Below, one piece after another: positions 9,020 through 18,300 of a DNA stretch of 64,000 nucleotides (positions are counted from its first letter, which is position 1; every line of letters begins with the position of its first letter). This DNA is from Roseburia hominis A2-183 (GTDB taxonomy: Bacteria > Bacillota > Clostridia > Lachnospirales > Lachnospiraceae). The notes below the pieces were generated by a model, which worked only from the letters and a program-made list of their open reading frames with translations, did no database searches and was not told where the DNA came from. The position numbers were made by a program, and so were the translations under genes. The stretch covers positions 1,347,501-1,411,500 of the forward strand of contig NC_015977.1 of assembly GCF_000225345.1 (NCBI RefSeq), in the 5' to 3' direction.

Positions 9020-10324
9020 CTAGACGCCTAGCACCCGCATGGTATTTTCCTTGATCTTTTCCGTCACTTTCGCATAGCAGATGAGCTCTTCCTCGCTCAA
9101 TCCGGCAAAGCGCGCCATATCAAAATCGTTTTGTGCGGTGGCGAGCTCCGGGAGGAGCGCAGTCGCTGCCGGAAGCAGATCCACGTGCAGGTATTTTCTG
9201 GTGCTGTTGACGCGGATATAATCTTTGGCGGAAAGCTTTTGCAGGGTGCGCGCGAGCGAGCTTTTGGATAATCCGGCAAAATCGGCAAGTTCCGTGCGGC
9301 TGCAAAATGTATGCATCTGGCTTAAGGACAGCAGGAGGGACAGCTCGCCAAGCGTCAGATCATTGCGCAGGGCGATCGCCTCCAGACAGCGGTCCAAAAG
9401 CTTGCGGCTCCGGTAGAACTCCGATAGGATACCCTCTCCGGAGATCGCGGAAGGACAGACCGGGATGCGCTCTGTGCCAAGCTTTTTTGCACCCGGCAGA
9501 AGCGTCGGCGGCACAGTGCCGTCACTGGCGGCATCCAGAAAAAAGCGGTAGACGGACAGCCGCTTTTTTTCGTATACTTTTTCGTCGTAGACATTCTTAT
9601 AAAATTCATTGTAATATTCAAAGACCATGAATTTCATCTTGACGGTCTTTGTGATGCTTAATCCCTGACTTGCAAGGGAACCTTTTGTCTTGACATAATA
9701 GTAGACCGGCGCCTGCAGGGCGTAGAAGACGTTGGCATGTAAAATATATTCCAGATTAAACAAAAAGTCCTCACACCAGTTCACCGAGACATCCATGCGC
9801 AGATGATATTTTTCCACAAGATCACGCCGGTACAGCTTGTTCCAGAGAACGCCATAATAAAAATCAGCGGGATTCTCCATCATATGCGCAGCAAACTCTT
9901 CGCGTGTGAGGACACCGTTATCCTCAATATCGCCCTTGTGCGAGACGCGCTCTCCGACGACGCGGTAGAAATCGGCGATCACCAGATCGCAGTCATGCTC
10001 TGTGGCGGCGCGCACGAACAGCTTTGTCGCATCCGGTGTGATCCAGTCATCACTGTCGAGAAACTGCAGGTAAGTGCCGCGAGCCTGGCTGATGGCGAGA
10101 TTACGGCTGTCCGATACGCCGGTATTTTCTTTGTGGATGACTGTAATGCGGGCATCTGCGGCGGCGTAAGCATCGCAGATGTCACCGGAGCCGTCTGTAC
10201 TTCCGTCGTCGACTAAGAACAGTTCGTAGTCGGTATATTCCTGATGCAGAATGCTGTCAATGCAGCGCTGCAGATAATTTTTTGCATTGTAGACAGGTAC
10301 GATAATGCTTACTGTAGGGTTCAT
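9020..10324 (-). CDS. GT2 glycosyltransferase fused to a MarR-like winged helix
   Basis: 434 aa in one uninterrupted frame. Residues 4-280 are a GT-A family 2 glycosyltransferase: VSIIVPVYNA start, DDGSTDGS (39-46), DSDDW (90-94) and the WCEDFLFN motif near 184. Residues about 308-432 read as a MarR-family domain: LTLGELSLLLSLSQ, then a winged helix with TELADFAGLSKSSLARTLQK (345-364) and a wing strand, then the dimerisation helices with FAGLSEEELICYAKVTEKI. GT2 enzymes use nucleotide sugars to extend surface glycans. A DNA-binding tail is unexpected and could regulate, tether or be vestigial. Transcribed alone on the minus strand. Confidence 0.85.
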   Translation of the reverse strand: MNPTVSIIVPVYNAKNYLQRCIDSILHQEYTDYELFLVDDGSTDGSGDICDAYAAADARITVIHKENTGVSDSRNLAISQARGTYLQFLDSDDWITPDATKLFVRAATEHDCDLVIADFYRVVGERVSHKGDIEDNGVLTREEFAAHMMENPADFYYGVLWNKLYRRDLVEKYHLRMDVSVNWCEDFLFNLEYILHANVFYALQAPVYYYVKTKGSLASQGLSITKTVKMKFMVFEYYNEFYKNVYDEKVYEKKRLSVYRFFLDAASDGTVPPTLLPGAKKLGTERIPVCPSAISGEGILSEFYRSRKLLDRCLEAIALRNDLTLGELSLLLSLSQMHTFCSRTELADFAGLSKSSLARTLQKLSAKDYIRVNSTRKYLHVDLLPAATALLPELATAQNDFDMARFAGLSEEELICYAKVTEKIKENTMRVLGV

Positions 10325-10431
10325 GAAAAGAGACCTCCCGAAAAGATACTCCTTTTATCTTACCTTTGATTTTTTAAATTTGCAATGGCAAGATGGACAT
10401 ATCTGACCGATATATAAAGTAAAGAGAGCAG

Positions 10432-10457
10432 ACCTGCCGAAACGGATTTCGGCAGGT
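10432..10457 (+). repeat. 5'-leader hairpin of the DUF6033 gene
   Basis: Perfect 11-bp inverted repeat (10432-10442 / 10447-10457) with a 4-nt loop, ending 14 nt before the ribosome-binding site. No T run, so it is a leader stem rather than a terminator. Confidence 0.5.
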
Positions 10458-10482
10458 GGAAATGGCGAAAGGGGAGATTTGT

Positions 10483-11346
10483 ATGAGTTTGATACCGGAT
10501 TATGCAAATGCAGTGGGAAGTGCCATGTCCTATAACCGTAAGGCGGCAGACACAAAAGGAAAAGAAAAGACGGATGGAAACGCATCGTCAGAGAAGACCG
10601 GGAAAGCCAATAAGGCGGACAAGACAGACAGGACAGGAAAAACCGGAACGGTGACTGGAAGAACGATCGGCAATCCGAAACTCAGCGAAAAAGCGGCAAA
10701 GTATTATGAAGAACTGAAAAGAAAATATTCCAATATGGACTTTATTCTGGTCAGCGAGGATCAGAAGGAGAAGGCAAGGGCGCAGGCGGGAAGCTATGCC
10801 AATGCATCGAAGATGGTAGTTCTCATCGACGAGGACAAGATTGAGCGCATGGCGGAGGATGAAAATTACCGCAGACAGTACGAGGCGATCATTGCGAATG
10901 CGGGAAGCGGCATTGCACAGATGAAAAGTTCGCTGGAGGCTTCCGGTACAAAAGTAAAAGGCTACGGCATGCAGGTGAATGATGGCGGCACCGCCACCTA
11001 TTTTGCCGTGCTGCAGAAGTCTTCCGACGCGCAGAAGGAGCGGATTGAGAAAAAGCGCGAGAAGGCGGCGGAAGAAAAGAAGGCGGAGGCGAGACGGGCG
11101 CAGAAAGAAGCGCAGGAGAAGCGGATCAGGGACGGAAAAAATCAAAGAGATGAACATGCAACAGAGCGTGTGAATAAGACAGATGAGGCGTCTGAGGCAG
11201 ACTGGGAAAATACGGTGACGATCACGGCGTCAAGTATCGGGGAGCTGTTAAAAAAGATCAGCGATTACCAGCAGAATGAGCGGATGAATACGGTGCAGAC
11301 GAAAGAGGAACGCTTGGTCGGCGGACACATCGATTATAAAGGCTGA
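10483..11346 (+). CDS. DUF6033 family protein
   Basis: 287 aa from the ATG at 10483, which has AAGGGGAG 6 nt upstream. A GTG at 10456 lies inside the leader hairpin and is unlikely. The N-terminus MSLIPDYANAVGSAMSYNRK and the central block with KLSEKAAKYYEELKRKYSN are what I associate with the Lachnospiraceae DUF6033 family. Residues about 185-230 are a highly charged coiled coil (K, E, R, A rich). No signal peptide or membrane segment. Function unknown. It is followed by a GNAT gene 43 nt downstream and probably co-transcribed with it. Confidence 0.75.
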   Translation: MSLIPDYANAVGSAMSYNRKAADTKGKEKTDGNASSEKTGKANKADKTDRTGKTGTVTGRTIGNPKLSEKAAKYYEELKRKYSNMDFILVSEDQKEKARAQAGSYANASKMVVLIDEDKIERMAEDENYRRQYEAIIANAGSGIAQMKSSLEASGTKVKGYGMQVNDGGTATYFAVLQKSSDAQKERIEKKREKAAEEKKAEARRAQKEAQEKRIRDGKNQRDEHATERVNKTDEASEADWENTVTITASSIGELLKKISDYQQNERMNTVQTKEERLVGGHIDYKG

Positions 11347-11389
11347 CCGGATGCCGGGAGAATGAAAACAAAGAGAAAGAGATACGACA

Positions 11390-12124
11390 ATGAAGGACGG
11401 ACAGAAGCAATATCGGATTCTTAGGATTGACGAGCCGGATTTTGGCTGTGAAGGACGTGATGACGGGGAAGCGGCGTATGATGAGATCACGCTGGTAAAC
11501 GAACAAGGAGAAACCTGCCTGGTGCGCATGGAGGAGCAGCAGGTGTGGAACATGGGACTGGATGAGGGAATGCTTGTCTGGGTCGGAAAAGACGGACAGA
11601 TCCGGGGACGCTGTAAGAGAATGGACATCAGCCGCTGGTCGGAAAAATATCAGGTGCGCGCACTGACAGAGCAGGATGTGGGAGCTATTTATGAACTCTC
11701 CCGGAAGAACAATCTGTATTATGAATATTGTCCCCCGTATGTGACAAGAGACAGCATCCTGTCAGATCTTGTGGCGCTTCCGCCCGGAAAACTCCCCGAT
11801 GATAAGTATTACGTGGGATTTTTCCGGGGAGAGACACTGCTTGCACAGATGGATCTCATTGCCGATTACCCGGAGCGGGCGATGGCGTATATCGGACTTT
11901 TTATGATGGAGGCTTCTGTTCAGCAGGCGGGGATCGGCACCAGAATTGTGGAGGATCTGTGTCGTCATCTGGCTGAGGAAGGAATCCGCACCGTGCGGCT
12001 CTGCTGGGTGAAGGGCAACCCGCAGGCAGAGCATTTCTGGAGAAAAAATCAGTTTGCGCCGATCAGAGAAACACAGAGCATGTCGGGACAAACGGTGGTT
12101 CTGGCAGAACGGAGGTTGAAATAA
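11390..12124 (+). CDS. GNAT acetyltransferase with extra N-terminal domain
   Basis: 244 aa. Residues about 1-80 form a small beta-rich domain of unknown role. From about 87 (VRALTEQDVGAIYELSR) the protein follows the GNAT fold: the QQAGIGTRIVEDLCRHL stretch is the acetyl-CoA pyrophosphate-binding motif A, and GNPQAEHFWRKNQF is motif B. It transfers an acetyl group to an unknown substrate. A GH53 gene follows after an intervening promoter/hairpin. Confidence 0.85.
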   Translation: MKDGQKQYRILRIDEPDFGCEGRDDGEAAYDEITLVNEQGETCLVRMEEQQVWNMGLDEGMLVWVGKDGQIRGRCKRMDISRWSEKYQVRALTEQDVGAIYELSRKNNLYYEYCPPYVTRDSILSDLVALPPGKLPDDKYYVGFFRGETLLAQMDLIADYPERAMAYIGLFMMEASVQQAGIGTRIVEDLCRHLAEEGIRTVRLCWVKGNPQAEHFWRKNQFAPIRETQSMSGQTVVLAERRLK

Positions 12125-12178
12125 ACGTCTTTATGTGATAAAATGTAGCTGCGTAACCGGTTGCGCAGCTACATTTTT
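12116..12178 (+). promoter_or_regulatory. promoter overlapping a long palindrome before the galactanase
   Basis: TTGAAA (12116-12121), 17 nt, TAAAAT (12139-12144), placing +1 near 12151. An 18-bp-arm palindrome with a single mismatch spans 12140-12177, has AACCGGTT at its centre, and ends in TTTTTT. It can be read as the terminator of the GNAT gene or as a LacI-type operator at +1 of the galactanase gene. Both may be true. Confidence 0.65.
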
Positions 12179-12194
12179 TGCAGGAGAAGAAGTG

Positions 12195-14255
12195 ATGATA
12201 ACGTGTGGGAACAGGAATTACAGAAAATGGCTGGCACTTATGGTCAGCGGCGGTCTTGCCGTAACGGCGCTTGCAGGCTGCGGCGGGAGCAATGGAGGAA
12301 CAGAGCAGAGCGCGCAGACAGAGGTCTCGGAGGGGATTAAGACGGCGGCAGAAGATAATAAGGTGACGACGTTTGCGCTGCCGGATGGACCGGAGGAGTC
12401 GGAGATCTATGTGGAGCCGATCGCCGATCTGCCGGATGATTTTATCCTGGGAATGGATGCGTCCGCGGTACTTTCACTGGAGAACAGCGGCGTGACGTAT
12501 TACAATTATGAAGGAAAAGAGCAGGATGTCTTTGAGACGCTGGCACAGTCCGGCGTAAATTATATCCGCCTCCGCGTGTGGAATGATCCGTATGACGCGG
12601 ATGGAAACGGGTACGGCGGCGGCAACAATGACGTTGCGACGGCGGTCACCCTTGGAAAACGGGCGACGGCGTACGGCATGAAGGTGTGCGTGGATTTCCA
12701 TTACTCGGATTTCTGGGCGGACCCGAAGAGACAGCATGCACCGAAAGCCTGGGAGGGTATGAGTGCGTCGGAAAAGAGCGAGGCACTCTATGATTTTACG
12801 AAGGAAAGCCTTGCCGAGCTTTTAGACGCGGGTGTCGATGTCGGAATGGTGCAGGTCGGCAACGAGATCAACAACGGCATGGCAGGCGAGGAGGATGTCG
12901 ATACGGTCATGGATCTGATTGCATCGGGAAGCCGTGCGGTGCGTGAGATTGCAAAGGATTACGGAAAAGATATCAAGGTTGCCGTTCATTATACCAATAT
13001 TGAGGATTACGAGGAAGTGGACACCAGGGCTGCCAATCTGCAGAATGCCGGCGTGGATTACGATCTGTTCGGTCTGTCCTATTATCCTTACTGGGATGGA
13101 ACGATGGAAAATATGCAGGCAGTTGCAGAAAATATTGAGAACACCTACGGAAAAGATGTCTATATCGCAGAGACATCCTACTGCTATACGACAGAGGACG
13201 GCGACGGCTTTGCAAATAGTTTTGCCGGCACGGAGGATCTGGTGGACGGATATGTGGCGACGGTGCAGAGCCAGGCGACGATGATCCGCGACATCTGTGC
13301 AGCGGCGGATGAGGCGGGAGCGCTCGGCGTCTTTTACTGGGAAGGCACCTGGATTCCGGTCGGAGATGCCGATGCGGATAACACAGCCCTCTGGGAAAAA
13401 TACGGAAGCGGCTGGGCGAGCATCTATTCGGCGGACTATGATCCGGAGGATGCCGGTCTGTATTACGGAGGCTGTTCCTGGGACAATCAGGCGATGTTTG
13501 ATTTTACGGGGCACCCGCTTGCCTCATTAAATGTATTCAAATATTTGAAATATGGTGCGACGGCGCCGCTTGCCGTCGATTTTATTACGGAGGTTGCGGT
13601 AACCTGCGATGTGGGCGGTGAGGTGACGCTGCCGGATACGGTTGAGGTGGTATACAATGACCGCGCGGCGAACACACAGGAGGACGTGACCTGGGATGCA
13701 GAGCAGCTTGCTGCGATCGATACGGGCAAAGCGGGAAGCTACGAGGTGGCGGGAACGCTTGCGGACGGTACGGCAGTGACGGCACAGGTTGAAGTGGAGA
13801 TGGTGAATTACGTCTTAAATCCGAGCTTTGAGGATGAGGACACTTCGATGTGGAAGGTTTCCTACGAGGGAGAGAATAATCCGACCGATTTCCAGAACAA
13901 GGCGGATGATGCCTACACCGGAGATATCGCGTTCCATTTCTGGTCGGGAGATTCCGATATGGACTTTTCCATCGAGCAGGAATTTACGGATCTTGCGCCT
14001 GGAACCTATCAGCTTTCGGCGTACGCACAGGGCGGAGATATGTCAGTGGACGCTTCGATGGAATTGTATGCAGTGGCAGACGGTACGGAATGGACAGATC
14101 CGTTTATGATGACAACCTATGCCGACTGGCAGAATCCGACGGTCAGAGAAATTAAGGTGACGGACAGTACACTCACAATCGGCGTGCGCTTCAAGTGTAA
14201 TGTGAAAAGCTGGGGAACGGTGGATGATGTGACCTTGAATCGTATTTCGGATTAA
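12195..14255 (+). CDS. GH53 endo-beta-1,4-galactanase lipoprotein
   Basis: 686 aa from the ATG at 12195, chosen because GGAGAAGAAG precedes it and a lipoprotein signal follows: hydrophobic helix, then LAGC with Cys29 as the lipidated residue. Residues about 75-430 are a GH53 (beta/alpha)8 barrel with RLRVWNDPYD, DFHYSDFWADPKRQ, the acid/base Glu224 in GNEINNG and the nucleophile Glu326 in IAETSY. A Big_4-like Ig domain (about 455-535) and a C-terminal jelly-roll carbohydrate-binding module resembling CBM61 (about 540-686) follow. It acts outside the membrane on pectic galactan side chains. No sugar transporter is adjacent. Expression is probably controlled at the upstream palindrome. Confidence 0.93.
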   Translation: MITCGNRNYRKWLALMVSGGLAVTALAGCGGSNGGTEQSAQTEVSEGIKTAAEDNKVTTFALPDGPEESEIYVEPIADLPDDFILGMDASAVLSLENSGVTYYNYEGKEQDVFETLAQSGVNYIRLRVWNDPYDADGNGYGGGNNDVATAVTLGKRATAYGMKVCVDFHYSDFWADPKRQHAPKAWEGMSASEKSEALYDFTKESLAELLDAGVDVGMVQVGNEINNGMAGEEDVDTVMDLIASGSRAVREIAKDYGKDIKVAVHYTNIEDYEEVDTRAANLQNAGVDYDLFGLSYYPYWDGTMENMQAVAENIENTYGKDVYIAETSYCYTTEDGDGFANSFAGTEDLVDGYVATVQSQATMIRDICAAADEAGALGVFYWEGTWIPVGDADADNTALWEKYGSGWASIYSADYDPEDAGLYYGGCSWDNQAMFDFTGHPLASLNVFKYLKYGATAPLAVDFITEVAVTCDVGGEVTLPDTVEVVYNDRAANTQEDVTWDAEQLAAIDTGKAGSYEVAGTLADGTAVTAQVEVEMVNYVLNPSFEDEDTSMWKVSYEGENNPTDFQNKADDAYTGDIAFHFWSGDSDMDFSIEQEFTDLAPGTYQLSAYAQGGDMSVDASMELYAVADGTEWTDPFMMTTYADWQNPTVREIKVTDSTLTIGVRFKCNVKSWGTVDDVTLNRISD

Positions 14256-14336
14256 AAATATTGGAAGGAACGGGAGAAATTTGAACGGTGATTCCTCCTG
14301 CGAAAAAACGTCTGCGGAATGGAGAGGGAGATTCAT

Positions 14337-14699
14337 ATGATAAAATGTCTGTGTGTGGGACTTGGAGGAGCCGTCGGTGCCATGCTGCGCTATCTGATCG
14401 GACTGGTGCCGGTGGGCGCGTCCAACGGATTCCCGGTCAAAACGCTTCTGATCAATATACTCGGTGCGTTTGTCATCGGCGTGCTGGCGGTTCTGGGAGA
14501 AAAGCATTCGCTTCCGCCGCTTCTGGTACTGACGCTAAAGACCGGCGTCTGCGGTGGCTTTACAACATTTTCCACATTTGCACTCGAGACCAGCCAGCTG
14601 TTCCAGAACGGAAGCTATGGACTGGGGATAGGGTATGTGTGTGCCAGTGTTATTTTGAGCATTGTGGCGGTGCAGCTTGCGTGCCTGTGGCTGTCCTAA
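14337..14699 (+). CDS. crcB: fluoride channel CrcB/Fluc
   Basis: 120 aa, four membrane segments. Hallmarks are GGAVGAMLRY near the N-terminus, LINILGAFVIG and GGFTTFSTF with the phenylalanines that line the fluoride path. The start at 14337 has GGAGAGGGAG 6 nt upstream; the ATG at 14319 overlaps this site. Fluc channels work as antiparallel dimers exporting fluoride. A second crcB copy, common in clostridia as a heterodimer partner, is not in the window. I could not fit a fluoride riboswitch to the short leader. Confidence 0.93.
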   Translation: MIKCLCVGLGGAVGAMLRYLIGLVPVGASNGFPVKTLLINILGAFVIGVLAVLGEKHSLPPLLVLTLKTGVCGGFTTFSTFALETSQLFQNGSYGLGIGYVCASVILSIVAVQLACLWLS

Positions 14700-14757
14700 G
14701 CAGGGCTGACGCAATGCAGCGGAAGGGGCGCGCATGAAGTGTGTTGTGTCCTTTTTA

Positions 14758-15319
14758 TGATAAGTAATATTAAATATTATAAGAAACACACCTACAGATT
14801 TCATGTGGAAATGCAGAGGAAAATTCGTTGGAGAAAAATGTGAGCATTTCTTCCGGCCGAATGTTTGCATCGGATTCCGTGTCTCTTCCACGTTTGGACA
14901 ATCCGACGGGTGCATGTCCGACACACCGGAGACAATGGGCGGACTTTCTGGTGTCCCTAATGGCACCTTTTCACAGACAATATAAAACCGCGCGAACCGA
15001 AACTCGCCGGCATCTGCTATTGAAAATAAGGCAGATGCCGACTCAGACATCGGCTTCGCGCGGTTATGTTTTGTTCGACATAAAGATGGCATTTATGCCA
15101 TCTGTTGTCTGATGCCGCAAGGGACACACACAAAAGTCCTACAAATTGTCTTCCGGGATGCGGACATGACCCGCGGAGTGCTCCAAACTTGGAAAGACAC
15201 GGATCATCGAAGATGCAAACATCCGGCTGGTTAGAAATGCCACATTTTTTGAACCAAATTTCCCTCTGTATCTCCATCTGAAATCCCACGGTGTGATCTT
15301 CTGATAATATTACTTATCA
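14758..15319. repeat. 562-bp foldback (MITE-like) element
   Basis: Terminal inverted repeats TGATAAGTAATATTA at 14758-14772 and its exact complement at 15305-15319 bound two diverged inverted arms of about 230 nt. The arms share many blocks when one is read in reverse complement, for example ATGTTTGCATC, CAGAGG, GTTTGGA and GCATTTCT. The centre holds nested perfect stems: AACCGCGCGAA / TTCGCGCGGTT (14986-14996 / 15055-15065) and CGGCATCTGC / GCAGATGCCG (15008-15017 / 15031-15040). A further hairpin lies at 15085-15102. No transposase and no clear target duplication. Short open frames on either strand are by-products of the repeat. Confidence 0.8.
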
Positions 15320-15355
15320 CGAAAAGGGGCTGCACATTTGATGCGCAGCCCCTTT
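15319..15355 (-). terminator. terminator of the dehydratase activator gene
   Basis: 11-bp arms AAAGGGGCTGC / GCAGCCCCTTT (15323-15333 / 15345-15355), followed on the minus strand by TTTTC. It directly abuts the foldback element. Confidence 0.85.
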
Positions 15356-15366
15356 CTCTGTATCTG

Positions 15367-18300
15367 TCAGCCTGCAGCCTGATCCTTCTGCTCCGGTGCG
15401 TTCTGCTTTGCCAGATTTTTGTTCGCGGTGGAGAGCATCAGCTTGATACGGTTGAGCTGGTTTACCTCGCTGGCACCCGGATCGTAATCGATGGCCACGA
15501 TATTGGAACCCGGATAGCGGTGACGCAGTTCCTTGATGACACCCTTGCCGACCACATGGTTCGGCAGGCAGGCGAACGGCTGCGTGCAGACGATGTTCGG
15601 TGTTCCGGTGTGGATCAGCTCTAACATCTCACCGGTTAAGAACCAGCCCTCGCCGGTCTGGTTGCCCTCGGATACAATGTCTCTTGCATATCTGGCAAGA
15701 TCATCGATGTGCGCAGGTGCAGTAAAGTGCCTGCTCTTTGTGAATTCATCTCTTGCAGCGCTGCGCAGCCACTCAAAGAAATTGATGCCCAGACGGCCGA
15801 TCTTCTTGGACTTCTGGCTCATGCCGAGATTGTCTGCTTTAAAGCCCGTATTGTAGAAGCAGTAGAGCAGGAAATCGGTCAGATCCGGTACGACTGCCTC
15901 TGCGCCCTCGGATTCGAGAAGCTCCACCAGATGATTGTTTGCAGCCGGATGGAACTTGACAAGAATCTCGCCGACAACGCCAACGCGCGGTTTCTTGATG
16001 TCTTTGCGCGGAAGGTTGTCAAAATCGCGGATGATCTCGCGGCACATTTTCTTGAACTTGCCGTGGGAGAGCATCTTTTTCTGGGTAATAAAGGCGATAA
16101 CCTCTTTTTTCCATTTTTCGTGCAACTCGTCCGTTGATCCGGCAACCGCCTCGTAAGGGCGCGTTGCGTAGACGCAGCGCATGAAGATATCGCCAAACTC
16201 CAACGCGTAGAGTCCGTGCTGGATCAGTGGCAGTGTCAGCTTAAAGCCCGGGTTCTTCTCCAGACCGCTCAGATTGATCGAGATGACCGGAACGTCCGGA
16301 TAGCCGGCTTTTTCCAGTGCACGCCGGATGAAGCCGATGTAATTGCTGGCGCGGCAGCCGCCGCCGGTCTGGGAGATTAAGACCGCGGTGCGCGACATAT
16401 CATAACCGCCGGACATCACGGCCGCCATCAGCTGGCCAACCACGATCAGGGACGGGTAGCAGGCGTCATTGTTGACGTACTTTAAGCCGACATCCACGCA
16501 GGTGCGGCTGTCCACATCCGGAACAACAAGGTTGTACCCGGCCGTCTGGAACGCCGGCTCCAACAGCTCAAAATGGATCGGTGACATCTGTGGGCAGAGG
16601 ATGGTGTAATTCTTGCGCATTTCCTCCGTGAAGACGACGCGGTTGTAATTCGCCGGAACGATGGTGCGCTTCGTCTGCTTCTTCTCACGGACACGGATCG
16701 CCGAGATCAGGGAACGGATACGGATGCGCGCCGCACCGAGGTTGTTGACCTCATCGATTTTTAAACAGGTGTAGATCTTGCCGGACTTTGTCAGAATATC
16801 ATTGACAGCGTCTGTCGTGACAGCATCCAGACCACAGCCGAAGGAATTCAGCTGGATGAGGTCGAGATCGTCTCTTGTCTTGACATAGTTCGCCGCTGCG
16901 TACAGTCTGGAGTGATACATCCACTGATCCATGACGATGAGCGGGCGCTCCACCGGCTGTAAGTGGGAGATGGAATCCTCCGTGAGCACGGCGATGCCGT
17001 AGGAGGTAATTAGCTCCGGAATACCGTGGTTGATCTCAGGGTCTACATGGTACGGACGACCTGCGAGGACGATACCGCGTCTTCCGGTCTCCTTTAAATA
17101 CTGTAAGACTTCCTCGCCTTTTTTCTGCATCTCCATCCGGCAGACGGCAAGCTCCTTCCAGCCTTCGGCAACCGCGTCGCGGATCTCGGATTCCGGAATC
17201 CCGAACTCCGACTGGCCAAAGGTCTTAATCAGCTGGGAGGAAAGCGTCTCCTCGCTGGCGAAAGACATAAACGGATTTAAGAACTTCACCTGACCGGAAG
17301 TGATCTCGTCCACGTTATTTTTGATATTTTCCGCGTAGGAGGTAACGATCGGACAGTTGTAGTGATTGTTGGAATCCGGGAATTCGTTGCGCTCATAAGG
17401 AATACACGGGTAGAAAATAAAATCGACGTTCTGGTGGATCAGCCATGTCACATGACCGTGTGCCAGCTTTGCCGGGTAGCACTCGGACTCGCTCGGGATG
17501 GAATCAATTCCAAGCTCGTAGATCTTGCGCGTCGACTGCGGGGAGAGTACCACGGAAAAACCGAGCTTCTTAAAGAAAGTTGCCCAGAACGGGTAGTTCT
17601 CGTACATATTTAAAACGCGCGGAATACCGACTGTGCCGCGTGCTGCTTCCTCGGCGGAAAGCGGGGTGTAGTCAAACAGGCGTTTGTTCTTGTATTCGTA
17701 GAGGTTTGGAATGTTGTCTTTATTTTTCTCCTTGCCGAGGCCGCGCTCACAGCGGTTGCCGGTGATATACTGGCGGTTGCCGGAAAAGCGGTTGATTGTG
17801 AGGAGACAGTGGTTGGTACATCCCTGACATCTTGCCAGCTTTGTGTCGAAGGTCAGCGCATTGATCTGTTCGATGGAAAGCATGGAGGTCTGGTAGCCTG
17901 CCTCGTGACGCTCTCTGGCGATCAGTGCGGCACCGAAAGCACCCATGATGCCGGCAATATCCGGACGGACACATTCGACACCCGCAATTTTCTCAAAACT
18001 GCGCAGTACGGCATCGTTGTAAAACGTACCGCCCTGTACGACGATATTTTTCCCGAGCTGGCTTGCATCGGAAAGCTTGATTACCTTAAATAAAGCATTC
18101 TTGATGACAGAGTACGCAAGACCCGCAGAAATATCTGCAACGGATGCGCCCTCTTTCTGCGCCTGCTTTACTTTGGAATTCATAAATACGGTGCAGCGGG
18201 TTCCAAGATCGATCGGATTTTTGGCAAAAAGAGCCTCCTTTGCAAAATCCTGTACAGAGTAGTTGAGGGATTTTGCAAACGTCTCGATGAAAGAACCGCA

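Noticed and set aside
14256..14336. Fluoride riboswitch in front of crcB
   Set aside because: GGTGAT and an A-rich stretch are present, but the second conserved segment (GCTGATG with the pairing CTCC) and the three-stem layout cannot be fitted in 80 nt.
14803..15289. Two short open frames (14803-14985 plus, 15017-15289 minus) with similar-looking peptides rich in Cys
   Set aside because: They lie in the inverted arms of the foldback element; their similarity follows from the repeat itself, and neither has a convincing ribosome-binding site. I treat them as by-products, although expression was not tested.
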